From contig JASSUJ010000001.1 in assembly GCA_031963405.1 (NCBI GenBank), positions 1,240,001-1,304,000 on the forward strand: 64,000 bases of DNA. The letters are read 5' to 3'. Origin of the DNA: JASSUD01 sp031963405. Its GTDB lineage: Bacteria; Pseudomonadota; Gammaproteobacteria; Burkholderiales; Burkholderiaceae. Below, in pieces: positions 18,086 through 27,262 of the stretch (positions within the stretch are counted from its first letter, which is position 1; every line of letters starts with the position of its first letter). The notes under the pieces were generated by a model, which ran no database searches, was not told where the DNA came from, and was given only the letters and a program-made list of their open reading frames with translations. The position numbers and the translations under genes were made by a program.

Positions 18086-19036
18086 ATGGAATTCTTCCGC
18101 ATCCGCAAAGATATCCCGTTTATGCGGTATTCGCTGATTTTCAATGCGATTTCGCTTCTCACTTTTGTAGCAGCCGTCTTTTTTCTGTTGCATCGCGGTC
18201 TGCATTTATCGATTGAGTTTACTGGCGGCACGGTACTCGAAGTGAATTACCCGCAAGCAGTCGAGCTAGAGCCGGTGCGCGGCGCCCTGCGCAAGCTAGG
18301 CTATGGCGATGTACAAGCACAAACCTTTGGCACCTCACGTGATGTTTTGATTCGCTTGCCTTTGCAAAAAGGCGTGTCTTCTGCGGATCAAAGCGCGCAA
18401 GCCATGGCGGCGCTGACTGCTCAACAACCCGCAGCCAAACTGCAGCGGGTTGAATTTGTTGGCCCACAAGTCGGCCGTGAATTGATGACCAACGGACTGT
18501 TAGCCCTGCTCTGTATCGCGCTTGGTATTGGTCTTTATTTATCGTTACGTTTTGAATGGAAGTACGCGGTGGCTGGCATTATTGCGAATCTGCACGATAT
18601 TGTGATTATTCTTGGCTTTTTCGCTTTCTTTCAGTGGGAATTCTCGCTGTCAGTGCTCGCTGCTGTGCTCGCTGTACTCGGTTACTCAGTTAACGAATCA
18701 GTGGTCATTTTTGACCGCATTCGCGAGACATTCCGTAAACAGCGCAAGATGAGCGTGGCTGAAGTGATCAATCACGCCATTACCAGCACCATGTCGCGCA
18801 CCATCATTACGCACGGTTGCACACAAATGATGGTGTTATCAATGCTCCTTTTAGGCGGCGTGACACTGCATTACTTCGCGCTTGCGCTAACCATCGGTAT
18901 TTTATTTGGCATCTACTCATCCGTTTTTGTCGCCGCATCGCTTGCTAAGTGGCTTGGCGTGAAACGAGAAGATCTGATTAAGCAAAGCAAGCCCAAATAT
19001 GATCCAAACGACCCTAATGCGGGCGCGCAGGTCTAA
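18086..19036 (+). CDS. secF: Protein translocase subunit SecF
   Basis: Partner of SecD in the SecDF-YajC complex. 316 residues with a first membrane segment near 20-38, the D2-type motif IEFTGGTVLEV, and a C-terminal five-helix block with YSVNESVVIFDRIRE. The ATG at 18086 follows TTAAGGATACTG. It ends the conserved queA-tgt-yajC-secD-secF run; downstream synteny breaks at a repeat and a transposase-like gene. Confidence 0.97.
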   Translation: MEFFRIRKDIPFMRYSLIFNAISLLTFVAAVFFLLHRGLHLSIEFTGGTVLEVNYPQAVELEPVRGALRKLGYGDVQAQTFGTSRDVLIRLPLQKGVSSADQSAQAMAALTAQQPAAKLQRVEFVGPQVGRELMTNGLLALLCIALGIGLYLSLRFEWKYAVAGIIANLHDIVIILGFFAFFQWEFSLSVLAAVLAVLGYSVNESVVIFDRIRETFRKQRKMSVAEVINHAITSTMSRTIITHGCTQMMVLSMLLLGGVTLHYFALALTIGILFGIYSSVFVAASLAKWLGVKREDLIKQSKPKYDPNDPNAGAQV

Positions 19037-19288
19037 TAATCTATTTACCTATACGCTAGGGAGTTGCTAACGCAGCTCTCAGCGGCAGCAGAGCAGAACG
19101 CAACACAGCAACTGTGCCACGCACACAAACAAAAATAAGAAAGCGTGTTGCGTCTAAATATGAATCTAAAAAGCCAATCTTAGCCTTTGGGCAGCGCTCA
19201 ATAGACCCTGGCCTATGCGGCCGATCAAAAACGCAAATCTTAGCCTTTCAGTTAATTGCTCCCAGGCCCCAACTATTGCCTAATGAGT
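19037..19288. other. Noncoding stretch after secF with a short direct repeat
   Basis: No gene is seen. The 13-mer AATCTTAGCCTTT occurs twice (about 19178 and 19237), each in a similar A-rich context, suggesting a small duplication. Confidence 0.35.
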
Positions 19289-19387
19289 AGACCTCTTTCG
19301 AAACCCCGTAGCAAGGAATTCCTTTGATGCCAGTACAACTGTACTTTGATGCGGAATGACGCCGCTACGGGGTTTCGAAAGAGGTCT
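19289..19387. repeat. Palindromic repeat, arm type B2 (CTCTTTCGAAACCCCGTAG arms)
   Basis: A nearly perfect palindrome: AGACCTCTTTCGAAACCCCG is paired with its exact complement ending in AGGTCT, with GTAGC/GCTAC extending the arms. The core reads AAGGAATTCCTTTGATGCCAGTACAACTGTAC followed by GCGGAATGACGCC. It is the best-preserved element of this arm type. Confidence 0.9.
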
Positions 19388-19516
19388 AGTTTATTAAACG
19401 GCGGCCAAACTATCTGCTTTAGCCCCATTTTAAAAAGCGGCTTGCCCTCGCTTTTTAAAGCCACGTTTGGCTAAAAACCTCTACCCCAGTTCGTTAAAAA
19501 ATTGGCTGATCTGGCT

Positions 19517-20464
19517 ATGGCGATGATTCATCACATCCATGACAAATTTTTTAAACGCTCACTTAAAGAGAAACGCATTGCCGTGGATTTTCTGCACGCA
19601 CATTTGCCCGCTCATCTCTACCAACTTTTGAATATCGACACCTTAACGCTCACCGATAAAAGCTTGGTCTTGCCTAAGCTGCGCGAGCTTCATTGCGATA
19701 TCGTCTATCAATGCCAAATCAATCAACAGGAGGGTTACGTGTTTTTCTTGATCGAGCACCAATCTAGCGCGCTCGAGATGATGGCCTTTCGTAAACTGCA
19801 ATATACGGTAGCGTTAATGGATGAACACCTGCGTGCAGGACATGCGCAGCTGCCGTTGATTCTGCCTATCTGCCTTTATCACGGCAGCGAGTCACCTTAC
19901 CCGCACTCCACCGATGTGTATGACGAATTTAATAACCCCGCCCTCGCACGCGAACTCGTTTTTAAGCCGTTTCACTTAATCGATCTCACCACTCTCACTG
20001 AAGAGGCAATTGAAAAGCACGGCTTGGCGGCATTGATGGAAATGCTCTTGAAGCACTATCGGACTAAAGATTTTGTCGGCCAACTTAAGCACCTTGTCGA
20101 CAGTGGATTATGGGCTCACACGATTCATCAGCTCGGACAAACTTATCTAACAGATGTATTACACTATGCGTTCTATAGCAGCGGGGATACTCACTCCCCC
20201 TCAGCTGATACCTTAATTCAGCGACTGGCTGAAACCTTACCAGATGAACGAGAGGCAATCATGACCTTGGGTGAACTATTAGAGCAACGAGGCGAGCAGA
20301 GAGGACAACAAAAAGGCAGGCTAGAAGGCCAGCAACAAGGCGAGCACCAAAAAGCGCTGGCAATTGCTAAAAATATGCTCGCTAAAGGCGTTGAACTCGC
20401 TTTTATTGAAGAAGTAACGGAGCTTTCTGCCGACGAAATAACTACATTGATCCAAACGCATTAA
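19517..20464 (+). CDS. Rpn family recombination-promoting nuclease / putative transposase
   Basis: PD-(D/E)XK-type protein of the Rpn (PDDEXK_2) family. Relatives are DNA endonucleases that promote RecA-independent recombination and often spread in endosymbiont genomes. About 315 residues from ATG 19517 (ATG 19523 and TTG 19502 also possible; no clear ribosome site). The N-terminal HDKFFKRSL motif, LRELHCDIVYQ with the conserved Asp, and FFLIEHQSSALEMMAFR with Glu-x-Gln are present, so the catalytic core looks intact. A Gln/Gly-rich repeat stretch (about 257-279) leads to a short C-terminal helix. It lies alone between two repeats at a synteny break. Confidence 0.85.
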   Translation: MAMIHHIHDKFFKRSLKEKRIAVDFLHAHLPAHLYQLLNIDTLTLTDKSLVLPKLRELHCDIVYQCQINQQEGYVFFLIEHQSSALEMMAFRKLQYTVALMDEHLRAGHAQLPLILPICLYHGSESPYPHSTDVYDEFNNPALARELVFKPFHLIDLTTLTEEAIEKHGLAALMEMLLKHYRTKDFVGQLKHLVDSGLWAHTIHQLGQTYLTDVLHYAFYSSGDTHSPSADTLIQRLAETLPDEREAIMTLGELLEQRGEQRGQQKGRLEGQQQGEHQKALAIAKNMLAKGVELAFIEEVTELSADEITTLIQTH

Positions 20465-20625
20465 GCGCTGCGGTTAGAAGTCTCTACCTCAGCATCTTCA
20501 CTGCATTGAACGTGCTCTTCACTACTCTCCTGTCTGCCAGAGAGACCAAGTGCACGTTACCCCAACATTTGCCGCTCCCCCCTTCCTTTTCTCTTTCAGC
20601 TTTCTCCGCTTTTATGAATTTTTAT

Positions 20626-20737
20626 GAAAGAAGGCTTGCATAACCAGCGGGCAGCGCCATATCTCCTTTTTTGCATTAGGTACTAGGCTGCACTGACAGC
20701 ACAGGCATTTTTTGCCCGCAGCTTATGAAGACTTTCC
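20626..20737. repeat. Degenerate palindromic repeat, B/C type
   Basis: AAGGCTTGCATAACCAGCGGGC at the left, GCCCGCAGCTTATG at the right, and the inner sequence CTCCTTTTTTGCATTAGGTACTAGGCTGCACTGACAGCACAGGCATT run parallel to the element at 36605-36723. The first GTAC-like half is decayed. It occupies the gap between the Rpn gene and cytochrome b561. Confidence 0.55.
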
Positions 20738-20886
20738 CAGGCTCTCTTATTTGCGAAATAAGCAAGGGAAGCAACAGCGTGTATATAAAAAATTCTCAGC
20801 GCCGTATTGAAAATCAATGGGCTAACTTGATAGCTAGAGGAAGGCAATCAATGGGAGCTATTGTGTTGCAGTAAATGAATATTTCA

Positions 20887-20912
20887 TCCCGCAAACCAAG
20901 TGGTTTGCGGGA
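20887..20912. terminator. Hairpin downstream of cytochrome b561
   Basis: TCCCGCAAACCA and TGGTTTGCGGGA form a perfect 12 bp stem with a nominal two-base loop, about 40 bp beyond the stop of the minus-strand cytochrome gene. There is no following T run, so factor-independent termination is uncertain. Confidence 0.5.
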
Positions 20913-20953
20913 AACGCTAGCAGGAGCCTGCAATCATTTATTTGGGCTAATCG

Positions 20954-21550
20954 CTATAGTTTGGAAGCATCCTGCCCGCGGGGTTTAGTACCTTTAAGAA
21001 ACGGCACCATACGTGCGAACACACTATCGCGATTGATAAATTGGTGTTTAAGTGCTGCCAATATATGCAGAGCAAATAAGCTCAATAATGTGTAGTTAAG
21101 AAAGATATGGATTGATTTAAACACAGGTTTAAGCGCTGCATTCGGCTCGATAAACATGGGTAATGGCACGAGTCCTAAATAGATTACCTGCCTGCCCGCT
21201 GCTGCACTATAAAAATAACCAGAGAGCGGCACCGCAAACATCAACACATAGAGCAAGCCATGTACAAGGTGGGATGCAGCTCGTTCCCAACGTACTGTGG
21301 TTGCGGGTAGCGGCGGCGCACGATGCAAAATACGCTCTGATAAACGCAACAGGGCTAGCGCAAATACTGTCACCCCAATCCATTTATGCCAGCCCATATA
21401 TTTGCCTCTATCCGCTATAAGCTGCGGAAACTCATCCACTATCCAGCCTATCGCAAAGGCCCAGATAATCAAAAGTGCCATCAGCCAATGCAAAGTCATG
21501 GCTTGTATAGAGTATTTCTGCATTACAGTTGTTGAAGCAGCGGATCTCAT
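20954..21550 (-). CDS. Cytochrome b561 family protein
   Basis: Di-haem cytochrome b561 of the bacterial CybB type, 198 residues, in the inner membrane, where it passes electrons between quinol and other carriers. Four membrane segments are visible. Haem-ligand histidines occur in TLHWLMA, MGWHKWIG, SHLVHGLL and HILAALKHQFI. The start at 21550 (MRSAAST) is accepted, but the internal ATG that reads MQKYSIQAM is the usual family start. It stands alone between repeats; its partner enzyme is unknown. Confidence 0.9.
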   Translation of the reverse strand: MRSAASTTVMQKYSIQAMTLHWLMALLIIWAFAIGWIVDEFPQLIADRGKYMGWHKWIGVTVFALALLRLSERILHRAPPLPATTVRWERAASHLVHGLLYVLMFAVPLSGYFYSAAAGRQVIYLGLVPLPMFIEPNAALKPVFKSIHIFLNYTLLSLFALHILAALKHQFINRDSVFARMVPFLKGTKPRGQDASKL

Positions 21551-21730
21551 CTATTGCTCTCCTTATTTTTGCACTCACGAATCATACTGCAACTGTGCGT
21601 GGAGGACTTCAGCTGAAACTCTTATCCTATGGGTAAGCAGCGCATAAAATCTGCACAGCATGTTGTCATCTCAGTAAGATAGAAAACCCGTTTAATAATT
21701 GAATCAGCACGTGGTTTGTAAAAGAGCTCA

Positions 21731-21887
21731 TTAGAACCTGTTTCCAAATTGCCTAAAGGTTGTCAGTCAGGGTAGAACAGCGCGCAGAAACCGGAATGTA
21801 CATAAGTACATGAGGATTCCGAGCACTGCCCTGATTTAAAAAATACGCGGATCACAGCCTTTTAGGCAATTTGAAAACTGGTTCTTA
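21731..21887. repeat. Palindromic repeat, arm type A (GAACCTG arms)
   Basis: TTAGAACCTGTTTCCAAATT is paired with AATTTGAAAACTGGTTCTTA, with inner arms GCCTAAAGGTTGTC and a decayed CAGCCTTTTAGGC. The centre is ATGTACATAAGTACAT. It ends 16 bp before the first pqiA gene, so it may influence that operon's promoter or leader. Confidence 0.85.
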
Positions 21888-21903
21888 GAGGGGAAACCCA
21901 CTT

Positions 21904-22539
21904 ATGGAAAATACAGAATTGATTGCTTGCCGTGAATGTGATGCGTTGCATCAACACGTACGACTTGGGAAAAATACGAGTGCTCGCTGTGTGCGCTGCG
22001 GTGCAGTGTTGTACCGGTATTTCTCTGGCAATGTTGATTATTTATTAATGATCGCGCTGACTAGCGTTGTTTTATTTTTACTTGCCAATAGCTTGCCGAT
22101 TGTCGAGCTTAAAGCAAAAGGGCTAACTAACCAGGCTACTTTAATCGGCGGCATTAGCCATCTGTGGGCCAGCCAAGGGCCACTTATCGCCATCCTGGTA
22201 ACAGCTGCTGTGATGCTTGCGCCATTACTGGAATGCGTAGCTTTTATTTACTTGCTCGTGCCGCTACGACTAGGACGCATAGCACCTGGCTTCCACCAAA
22301 TTTTGCGTATTATCCAGCTGGTACAGCCGTGGGGAATGCTTGAAGTATTTATGCTTGGCGTGATTGTGACGCTCATTAAGCTATCAAGTTTTGCTCGGAT
22401 TATTCCTGGGCCAGCGCTTTTTGCGTTTAGTGCACTGACTTTTTTGCTGACCGCGCTTAGTGCTTTCGATCCACATCATTTATGGCGTCTTGTGCAGCGG
22501 CAGCAAACTGCAAAAGCGGGTGAGAAAGTTACGCAATAG
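21904..22539 (+). CDS. pqiA: PqiA-type membrane protein, first half
   Basis: Paraquat-inducible protein A family, 211 residues; an inner-membrane partner of an MCE lipid-transport system. An N-terminal zinc-ribbon pair (CRECDALH and CVRCGAVL, residues 9-42) is followed by four membrane segments. E. coli PqiA is one protein with two such halves; here the halves are separate genes, an arrangement also common in Burkholderia. The ATG at 21904 follows AGAGGGGAAACC. The downstream gene starts about 130 bp later, and pqiB and pqiC follow with overlaps. Confidence 0.92.
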   Translation: MENTELIACRECDALHQHVRLGKNTSARCVRCGAVLYRYFSGNVDYLLMIALTSVVLFLLANSLPIVELKAKGLTNQATLIGGISHLWASQGPLIAILVTAAVMLAPLLECVAFIYLLVPLRLGRIAPGFHQILRIIQLVQPWGMLEVFMLGVIVTLIKLSSFARIIPGPALFAFSALTFLLTALSAFDPHHLWRLVQRQQTAKAGEKVTQ

Positions 22540-22669
22540 ATTATCAATCTGCCAAATTGGCCTATGCCAGCCTTACTTTCCAAGGTGGTAAGGTGCACGA
22601 CAGGAAATCTTATGATTGCCTATAAGCGCGTCGCCTCTTATGCTCATGCTTCACTCAATAAGGACACCG

Positions 22670-23329
22670 TTGGAAAATCGTAAAGAAGTTCTTAGCGCGC
22701 GCTGTGCTGGCTTAGTCGCTTGCAAGACCTGCGGGCGTGTGCATAAAAACATTGATGCGCAACGCTTACAGTGCTCGCGCTGCGGCGCTCAGCTACACTC
22801 ACGCAAGCCCAATAGTATGATGCGCACCTGGGCGCTTTTAATGGCATCACTGGCGCTCTATTTTCCAGCGAATATGTTGCCGATGCTCCATACTCAATCA
22901 CTATTCGACGCTAAAGACGATACGCTGATAAGTGGCATCATTTATTTTTGGAAATCTGGCTCTCCCCTACTGGCAACTGTTGTTTTTATTGCCAGCATCG
23001 TCGTGCCTTTAGTTAAACTTGGTGCTTTAAATTTTCTGGCTTTCACGACCCACGCTAAAACCCGCTGGCAACCACAGCAAAGGGCTAAGTTGTATCGCTT
23101 TATTCAACATATCGGACGCTGGTCAATGCTAGATATTTTTGTGCTGATGCTGACTGTGACGCTAGTGCAGTTCCGCTCACTAGCGGTGATCACAGCTGGG
23201 CCTGGCGCACTGGCTTTTGCCTTGGTCGTTATTTTCACCATGCTAGCGTCGATGCAATTTGATGCACGACTGATCTGGGATTACTCCGCCTCTTCACAGC
23301 CTAATCATGGCCTCTCTCAAGACACCTGA
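22670..23329 (+). CDS. pqiA: PqiA-type membrane protein, second half
   Basis: Second PqiA-like protein, about 219 residues. A zinc ribbon CKTCGRVH...CSRCGAQL is followed by four membrane segments. The start is uncertain: TTG 22670 is preferred because AAGGACACCG precedes it and MENRKEV aligns with the MENTEL start of the first copy; ATG 22640 and 22646 lie upstream in frame. It overlaps pqiB by 23 bp, so the two are translated together. Together with the first half it should form the equivalent of E. coli PqiA. Confidence 0.9.
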   Translation: MENRKEVLSARCAGLVACKTCGRVHKNIDAQRLQCSRCGAQLHSRKPNSMMRTWALLMASLALYFPANMLPMLHTQSLFDAKDDTLISGIIYFWKSGSPLLATVVFIASIVVPLVKLGALNFLAFTTHAKTRWQPQQRAKLYRFIQHIGRWSMLDIFVLMLTVTLVQFRSLAVITAGPGALAFALVVIFTMLASMQFDARLIWDYSASSQPNHGLSQDT

Positions 23330-24956
23330 ACCAAACCACGACGCCGATTTTTCTGGCCCAGTGGCAACCCCAATCGTTCAAACCCGCAACCGTTTGACCG
23401 CTGCCTTAGTGTGGGTTATTCCTTTATTCGCTACCTTGCTCGGCCTAGTACTTATCTTAAAGCCTATGCTTGAATATGGGCCAACTATTACGATTAGTTT
23501 TAAGACAGCGGAAGGCATTGAACCTGGCGAAACCAAAGTCAAATATAAAAATGTTGATATTGGTGAGGTGAAGCGGGTGAGACTCAGTCAAGATTTATCA
23601 CATGTTCTAGCTGACGTTGAGTTAAGCAGACAAGCGAAGAATTTTGCAGTGGCAGATACATGCTTTTGGGTGGTACGTCCACGGATTGCTGCAAATGGTG
23701 TGTCAGGTTTGAATACCTTAGTGTCAGGGGCATATATTGGCGTTGATGCGGGCACCTCAAAACGCGTAAATCATAAATTCATTGGCCTTGAAACGCCTCC
23801 TATCATCACTGGTGACCAGCAAGGTCACCAGTTTGTTTTGCATAGCGATAACCTGGGTTCGCTCGATATTGGCTCGCCGGTATTTTATCGACGCGTGCAA
23901 GTAGGGCAAGTTATTGCGTACACACTCGATCAAGATGGAGAAGGGGTGACCTTACGCATTTTTGTCAATGCGCCTTATGATAAATATGTCAACCTAGATT
24001 CACGCTTTTGGCATGCCAGCGGCATTGATGTCCGGTTTGATCAAAATGGCCTCAAACTGAATACCCAATCGTTCGCAGCGCTCATGACTGGCGGAATTGC
24101 CTTTGAAACACCACCAAGCCACAACAACGCACAAGGTGCGCCCAATAACACTACTTTCCGCCTCTCGGCTAACGCAAGTGACGCCACCCACGAAACAAAC
24201 GAGCAACCAATACACGTTGTGCTCAACTTTAACCAAACCTTACGCGGGCTAACTATTGGTGCGCCCGTTGACTTCCGTGGCATTGTACTTGGGCGGGTGG
24301 AAGCCATAAATCTGGCTTACGCCTCGAAGCAAGACACCTTCCGCATGCCAGTCACGCTCGCGCTCTATCCGGCACGATTAAGCCAATTGACGAGCACTGT
24401 CCGTACACCTCAGCCAACCGACAGCGCGCAATTGCTTGGGCAATTAGTTAAACGTGGACTGCGTGCGCAGTTGCGCCCAGGTAATTTATTGACAGGGCAA
24501 CTTTATATCGCGCTCGATTTTTTCCCTAAAGCACCCGCGGCAGCACTCACTAAGCATTTATCTAAACACACTGATAAAGCTGTATTTGAGCTACCAACGG
24601 TACCAAGCACGCTGGGTCAATTGCAAATACAGGTAGCCGATATCATGCGTAAGCTCGATAAAGTACCGTTTGACCAAATCGGTGGACAGCTCAACAGTAT
24701 GATGAGAAACGCCAATCGTTTATTTAAGCAGTTGGATACGTACACCGCGCCCCAAGCTACACGCACGCTAGCTAGTGCACAGCAAACTTTCCAAGCGGCT
24801 GAAGCTACGTTACAACAAGATTCACCGTTGCAATCAGATATACACCAAGCACTGACAGAGTTGACCCGCTCTCTTCAATCGCTCAACACGCTGGCTGATT
24901 ATCTGGCCCGTCATCCAGAGGCATTTATACGCGGCAAAGCTCGCGAGGAGTCATGA
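23307..24956 (+). CDS. pqiB: MCE-domain lipid transport protein PqiB
   Basis: Periplasm-spanning MCE protein, 549 residues, anchored by one membrane segment (about 26-47). It carries three MCE domains: near 50 (TISFKTAEGIEPGETKVKYK), near 170 (QFVLHSDNLGSLDIGSPVFY) and near 305 (VVLNFNQTLRGLTIGAPVDF). A helical C-terminal part (about 440-545) would form the tunnel needle. In E. coli PqiB hexamers stack into a tube carrying phospholipid between the membranes. It starts inside the end of pqiA2, and its stop overlaps the start of pqiC. Confidence 0.95.
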   Translation: MASLKTPEPNHDADFSGPVATPIVQTRNRLTAALVWVIPLFATLLGLVLILKPMLEYGPTITISFKTAEGIEPGETKVKYKNVDIGEVKRVRLSQDLSHVLADVELSRQAKNFAVADTCFWVVRPRIAANGVSGLNTLVSGAYIGVDAGTSKRVNHKFIGLETPPIITGDQQGHQFVLHSDNLGSLDIGSPVFYRRVQVGQVIAYTLDQDGEGVTLRIFVNAPYDKYVNLDSRFWHASGIDVRFDQNGLKLNTQSFAALMTGGIAFETPPSHNNAQGAPNNTTFRLSANASDATHETNEQPIHVVLNFNQTLRGLTIGAPVDFRGIVLGRVEAINLAYASKQDTFRMPVTLALYPARLSQLTSTVRTPQPTDSAQLLGQLVKRGLRAQLRPGNLLTGQLYIALDFFPKAPAAALTKHLSKHTDKAVFELPTVPSTLGQLQIQVADIMRKLDKVPFDQIGGQLNSMMRNANRLFKQLDTYTAPQATRTLASAQQTFQAAEATLQQDSPLQSDIHQALTELTRSLQSLNTLADYLARHPEAFIRGKAREES

Positions 24957-25753
24957 TGCAAACTTTAGATCTATTCTTTACTGCTCTCGCTTGGGTGCGT
25001 AATACATTGCGCATCATCAGACTTGGCCGCCACCTACGCCTTCATCTTTACATCGCTACGCTAGTCTTAGGCTGTGCAAGTTGCAGCAGTGCACTCCCTA
25101 CGCATTTCTATACCCTAATTTATCCGTCAAGCACTGAAGGGCCCTCATCTACTGCTGCAGCTGCGCCCCTGCCCTCTGCTGAGAAAAAAAATGCGCCGCC
25201 AGCTAAGCCAGCAGCAAAGTTTTATATTGAAGTGGGGGCGGTGCAAATACCTGCGCAAGTCGACAGGCCGCAATTTGTTATCACGACCACAGCTGGCCAG
25301 GTAGAAATAAAAGAACAGCAGCGCTGGGCGGCGCCGCTGCAAGATGAAATTCGTCAGGTGTTATCTGACACTTTGATGAGTCGACTGGCTACCTTCGATG
25401 TCGCCCAGACACATCTTGCTAAAGATCTGCCTATTTATCGGGTCACCGCCAAGGTGCAGCGCTTTACCTCAACCTTAGCATCCGCTCACTTGCCTACCTC
25501 AGGTAGTGCCTCAGTTAGCGTGCTATGGCATGTACGGCTGCTCTCTGCATCCCCTACTCAGCAAGCTAGCGCGCTCACCTGTCACTCCTTCGCCACCGAG
25601 TCAGTGAAACCCACTTACAACGCTATAGCATCAGGGCATCGACGCGCGTTACAGCGCATCGCACAAGAAATAGCCGCGGCCATTCATTCTATGGCAACGG
25701 CTACTACGTCCGAGTTAGCTCCTGCCCTCACTTGCCCAAAAGCAAAGGAATAA
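24953..25753 (+). CDS. pqiC: PqiC-type outer-membrane lipoprotein
   Basis: ABC-type transport auxiliary lipoprotein (DUF330/PqiC), 266 residues, presumed outer-membrane partner of PqiB. The lipobox LVLGC places the lipidated Cys near residue 41, later than usual, so the true start could be an internal codon. A low-complexity Ala/Pro linker (60-84) precedes the PqiC domain, which begins with FYIEVGAVQIPAQVDRPQFV. It overlaps pqiB by four bases, giving a four-gene operon pqiA1-pqiA2-pqiB-pqiC. Confidence 0.9.
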   Translation: MMQTLDLFFTALAWVRNTLRIIRLGRHLRLHLYIATLVLGCASCSSALPTHFYTLIYPSSTEGPSSTAAAAPLPSAEKKNAPPAKPAAKFYIEVGAVQIPAQVDRPQFVITTTAGQVEIKEQQRWAAPLQDEIRQVLSDTLMSRLATFDVAQTHLAKDLPIYRVTAKVQRFTSTLASAHLPTSGSASVSVLWHVRLLSASPTQQASALTCHSFATESVKPTYNAIASGHRRALQRIAQEIAAAIHSMATATTSELAPALTCPKAKE

Positions 25754-25835
25754 TATTTCGCTATTAAGCTGAAATCGAGATAGAGAACGCAGGACGATGA
25801 GGAAAGATAGTTGATTGATTGGCTTAGCAGCCTAG

Positions 25836-26810
25836 CTATGCCATTTCTTTTATCTTGGTTTTTCCCCTGAACTCACGTAGCGCTTCTTCATTATTAGAAG
25901 TAAGCATTTTGTTCATTAAGCTGATGCGGTGATCTACTCGAACTGACGGTCTACGCATATCTATGACACAATTTTGCTTATCAAGTTGCACCCAGACTTT
26001 ATTCCCTTCTACATTTGTCTTAGGCCCAGACAAGGGAGACGTAAGCTCGAATGAAAAAATTTTCCGATCTTTATTAATTACGGTGAATAGCTTTTCCTTA
26101 TCTATAGCACCAGTGAATTTTCCTGTTTTATAAACTGTATTGCATTGCCCCAAGACGTCTAGCAAATAATTTTCCAGGTTTGCACCCTTATACCCTTGTT
26201 TTACTGCTCTCATAAAAAGAGCATTGAGGGGCGCCCTATGCTCCAGGTCCTGCAGAAGAAATGCTACGGTTTCTTCATCAAATTGCATTGCCTGTCCACT
26301 CTTCTCTGCTTGCGCAGTCGCTGACTTAGAGCACAGAGATTCCGCTTGAGTTGCATCCATTCCCGTTAGCGTAACGCACCGCTTTCTCTCAATTGAAATA
26401 TCAGTTTGTTCACCGCTGCGGGAAATCTTCGAAAAATTAGATTTTGGAAGCAATTGCTCTCTTTCTATTACCTTTCTCTTTCGCTCAGTTGAAACATCAG
26501 TTTTTTCACTCGCTTGGGGTAGCTTGAAAAGCACTGAATTCGGAAATGATGGCCAGCCTGCTAAATTTAGCATTTCCGCTAGCTCACTTACCGACATAAG
26601 CTCTACTTCCGTAGCACACAGTGGGGGTAAATCAATTGAGGAAGCGGGCAAAAAAGTAGCGCTTGAAGAGGTAGCGTAAGTTGATGGCAAGTCGCAATGA
26701 GTTGCCTCCGGTTCGCACGATGAATTAAGCGTATTAGGCTCGAGAGAAAACTTTACAGTGGTAAAACCACGGGCATGCATAAGGCTAAGTGGCATCGTAA
26801 TATGTTCCAT
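25836..26810 (-). CDS. Orphan protein with duplicated TD-S-ERKR motif, effector candidate
   Basis: No recognised family. 324 residues from ATG 26810 (ATG 26795 is a close alternative). There is no signal peptide or membrane segment. Residues 25-65 are rich in Ser, Thr and Pro. An internal imperfect repeat of about 31 residues gives two basic motifs: EKTDVSTERKRKV (102-114) and EQTDISIERKRCV (134-146). The clustered ERKR residues resemble a nuclear localisation signal in composition. The C-terminal half appears folded (FDEETVAFLLQDLEH, then a beta-rich region). It lies alone between pqiC and purB. The effector role is inference. Confidence 0.7.
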   Translation of the reverse strand: MEHITMPLSLMHARGFTTVKFSLEPNTLNSSCEPEATHCDLPSTYATSSSATFLPASSIDLPPLCATEVELMSVSELAEMLNLAGWPSFPNSVLFKLPQASEKTDVSTERKRKVIEREQLLPKSNFSKISRSGEQTDISIERKRCVTLTGMDATQAESLCSKSATAQAEKSGQAMQFDEETVAFLLQDLEHRAPLNALFMRAVKQGYKGANLENYLLDVLGQCNTVYKTGKFTGAIDKEKLFTVINKDRKIFSFELTSPLSGPKTNVEGNKVWVQLDKQNCVIDMRRPSVRVDHRISLMNKMLTSNNEEALREFRGKTKIKEMA

Positions 26811-26829
26811 ATCCAGCAGAATAAAAACA

Positions 26830-26912
26830 CTAGGGAAACGCTGAATAAAGCGGGAGCGGCAAGATAAACAACTGCAGCCTCCTTGCTCGCGATTTATTTA
26901 GCGCTTCCTTAG
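26830..26912. repeat. Palindromic repeat, arm type C (AACGCTGAATAA arms)
   Basis: CTAGGGAAACGCTGAATAAA is paired with TTTATTTAGCGCTTCCTTAG, and inner GCGGGAGCGGCAAG with CTTGCTCGCG. The GTAC core is missing. It lies 20 bp upstream of the minus-strand orphan gene. Confidence 0.7.
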
Positions 26913-26922
26913 CGCGAGCAGA

Positions 26923-26946
26923 CTATCTTGATTTTTCTCAAGATAG
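26923..26946. promoter_or_regulatory. Small hairpin upstream of the orphan gene
   Basis: CTATCTTGA and TCAAGATAG form a perfect 9 bp stem around TTTTTC, about 115 bp upstream of the orphan start. It may be a leader hairpin or operator; no regulator can be named. Confidence 0.35.
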
Positions 26947-27104
26947 CCATAGCAAGCTAATTGCGCTGCACTGCATCAATTAGCGAAGCAAATTTTGAAA
27001 ATTTGGCTAGCTTATTTGGCTCGTTTTAATGCTGAAATTCTAAGGAAATAGCTGAAGAACACTACGTTTAATCTGCCAATAAGCGAATAAGAATTATGCT
27101 AAAA

Positions 27105-27177
27105 ATAACTGAGCGCATATAGGGGGCTGCCTTCACCGTGCGGCATGATGCTGCCGCTTACGACTTATTCAGCGTTT
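27105..27177. repeat. Degenerate palindromic repeat, arm type C
   Basis: ACTGAGCGCATATAGGGGGC on the left and CTTATTCAGCGTTTGAG on the right are related to type-C arms, with GCGGCATGATGCTGCCGC as an inner hairpin. It lies downstream of purB. Confidence 0.5.
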
Positions 27178-27262
27178 GAGGTTGATGAGGGTGCGTGCTA
27201 TTGCCACATTTACCCGCCGCGCACGCGGCGAGCAAATGTATGAGCTGCCAATGAGGCGTTGA

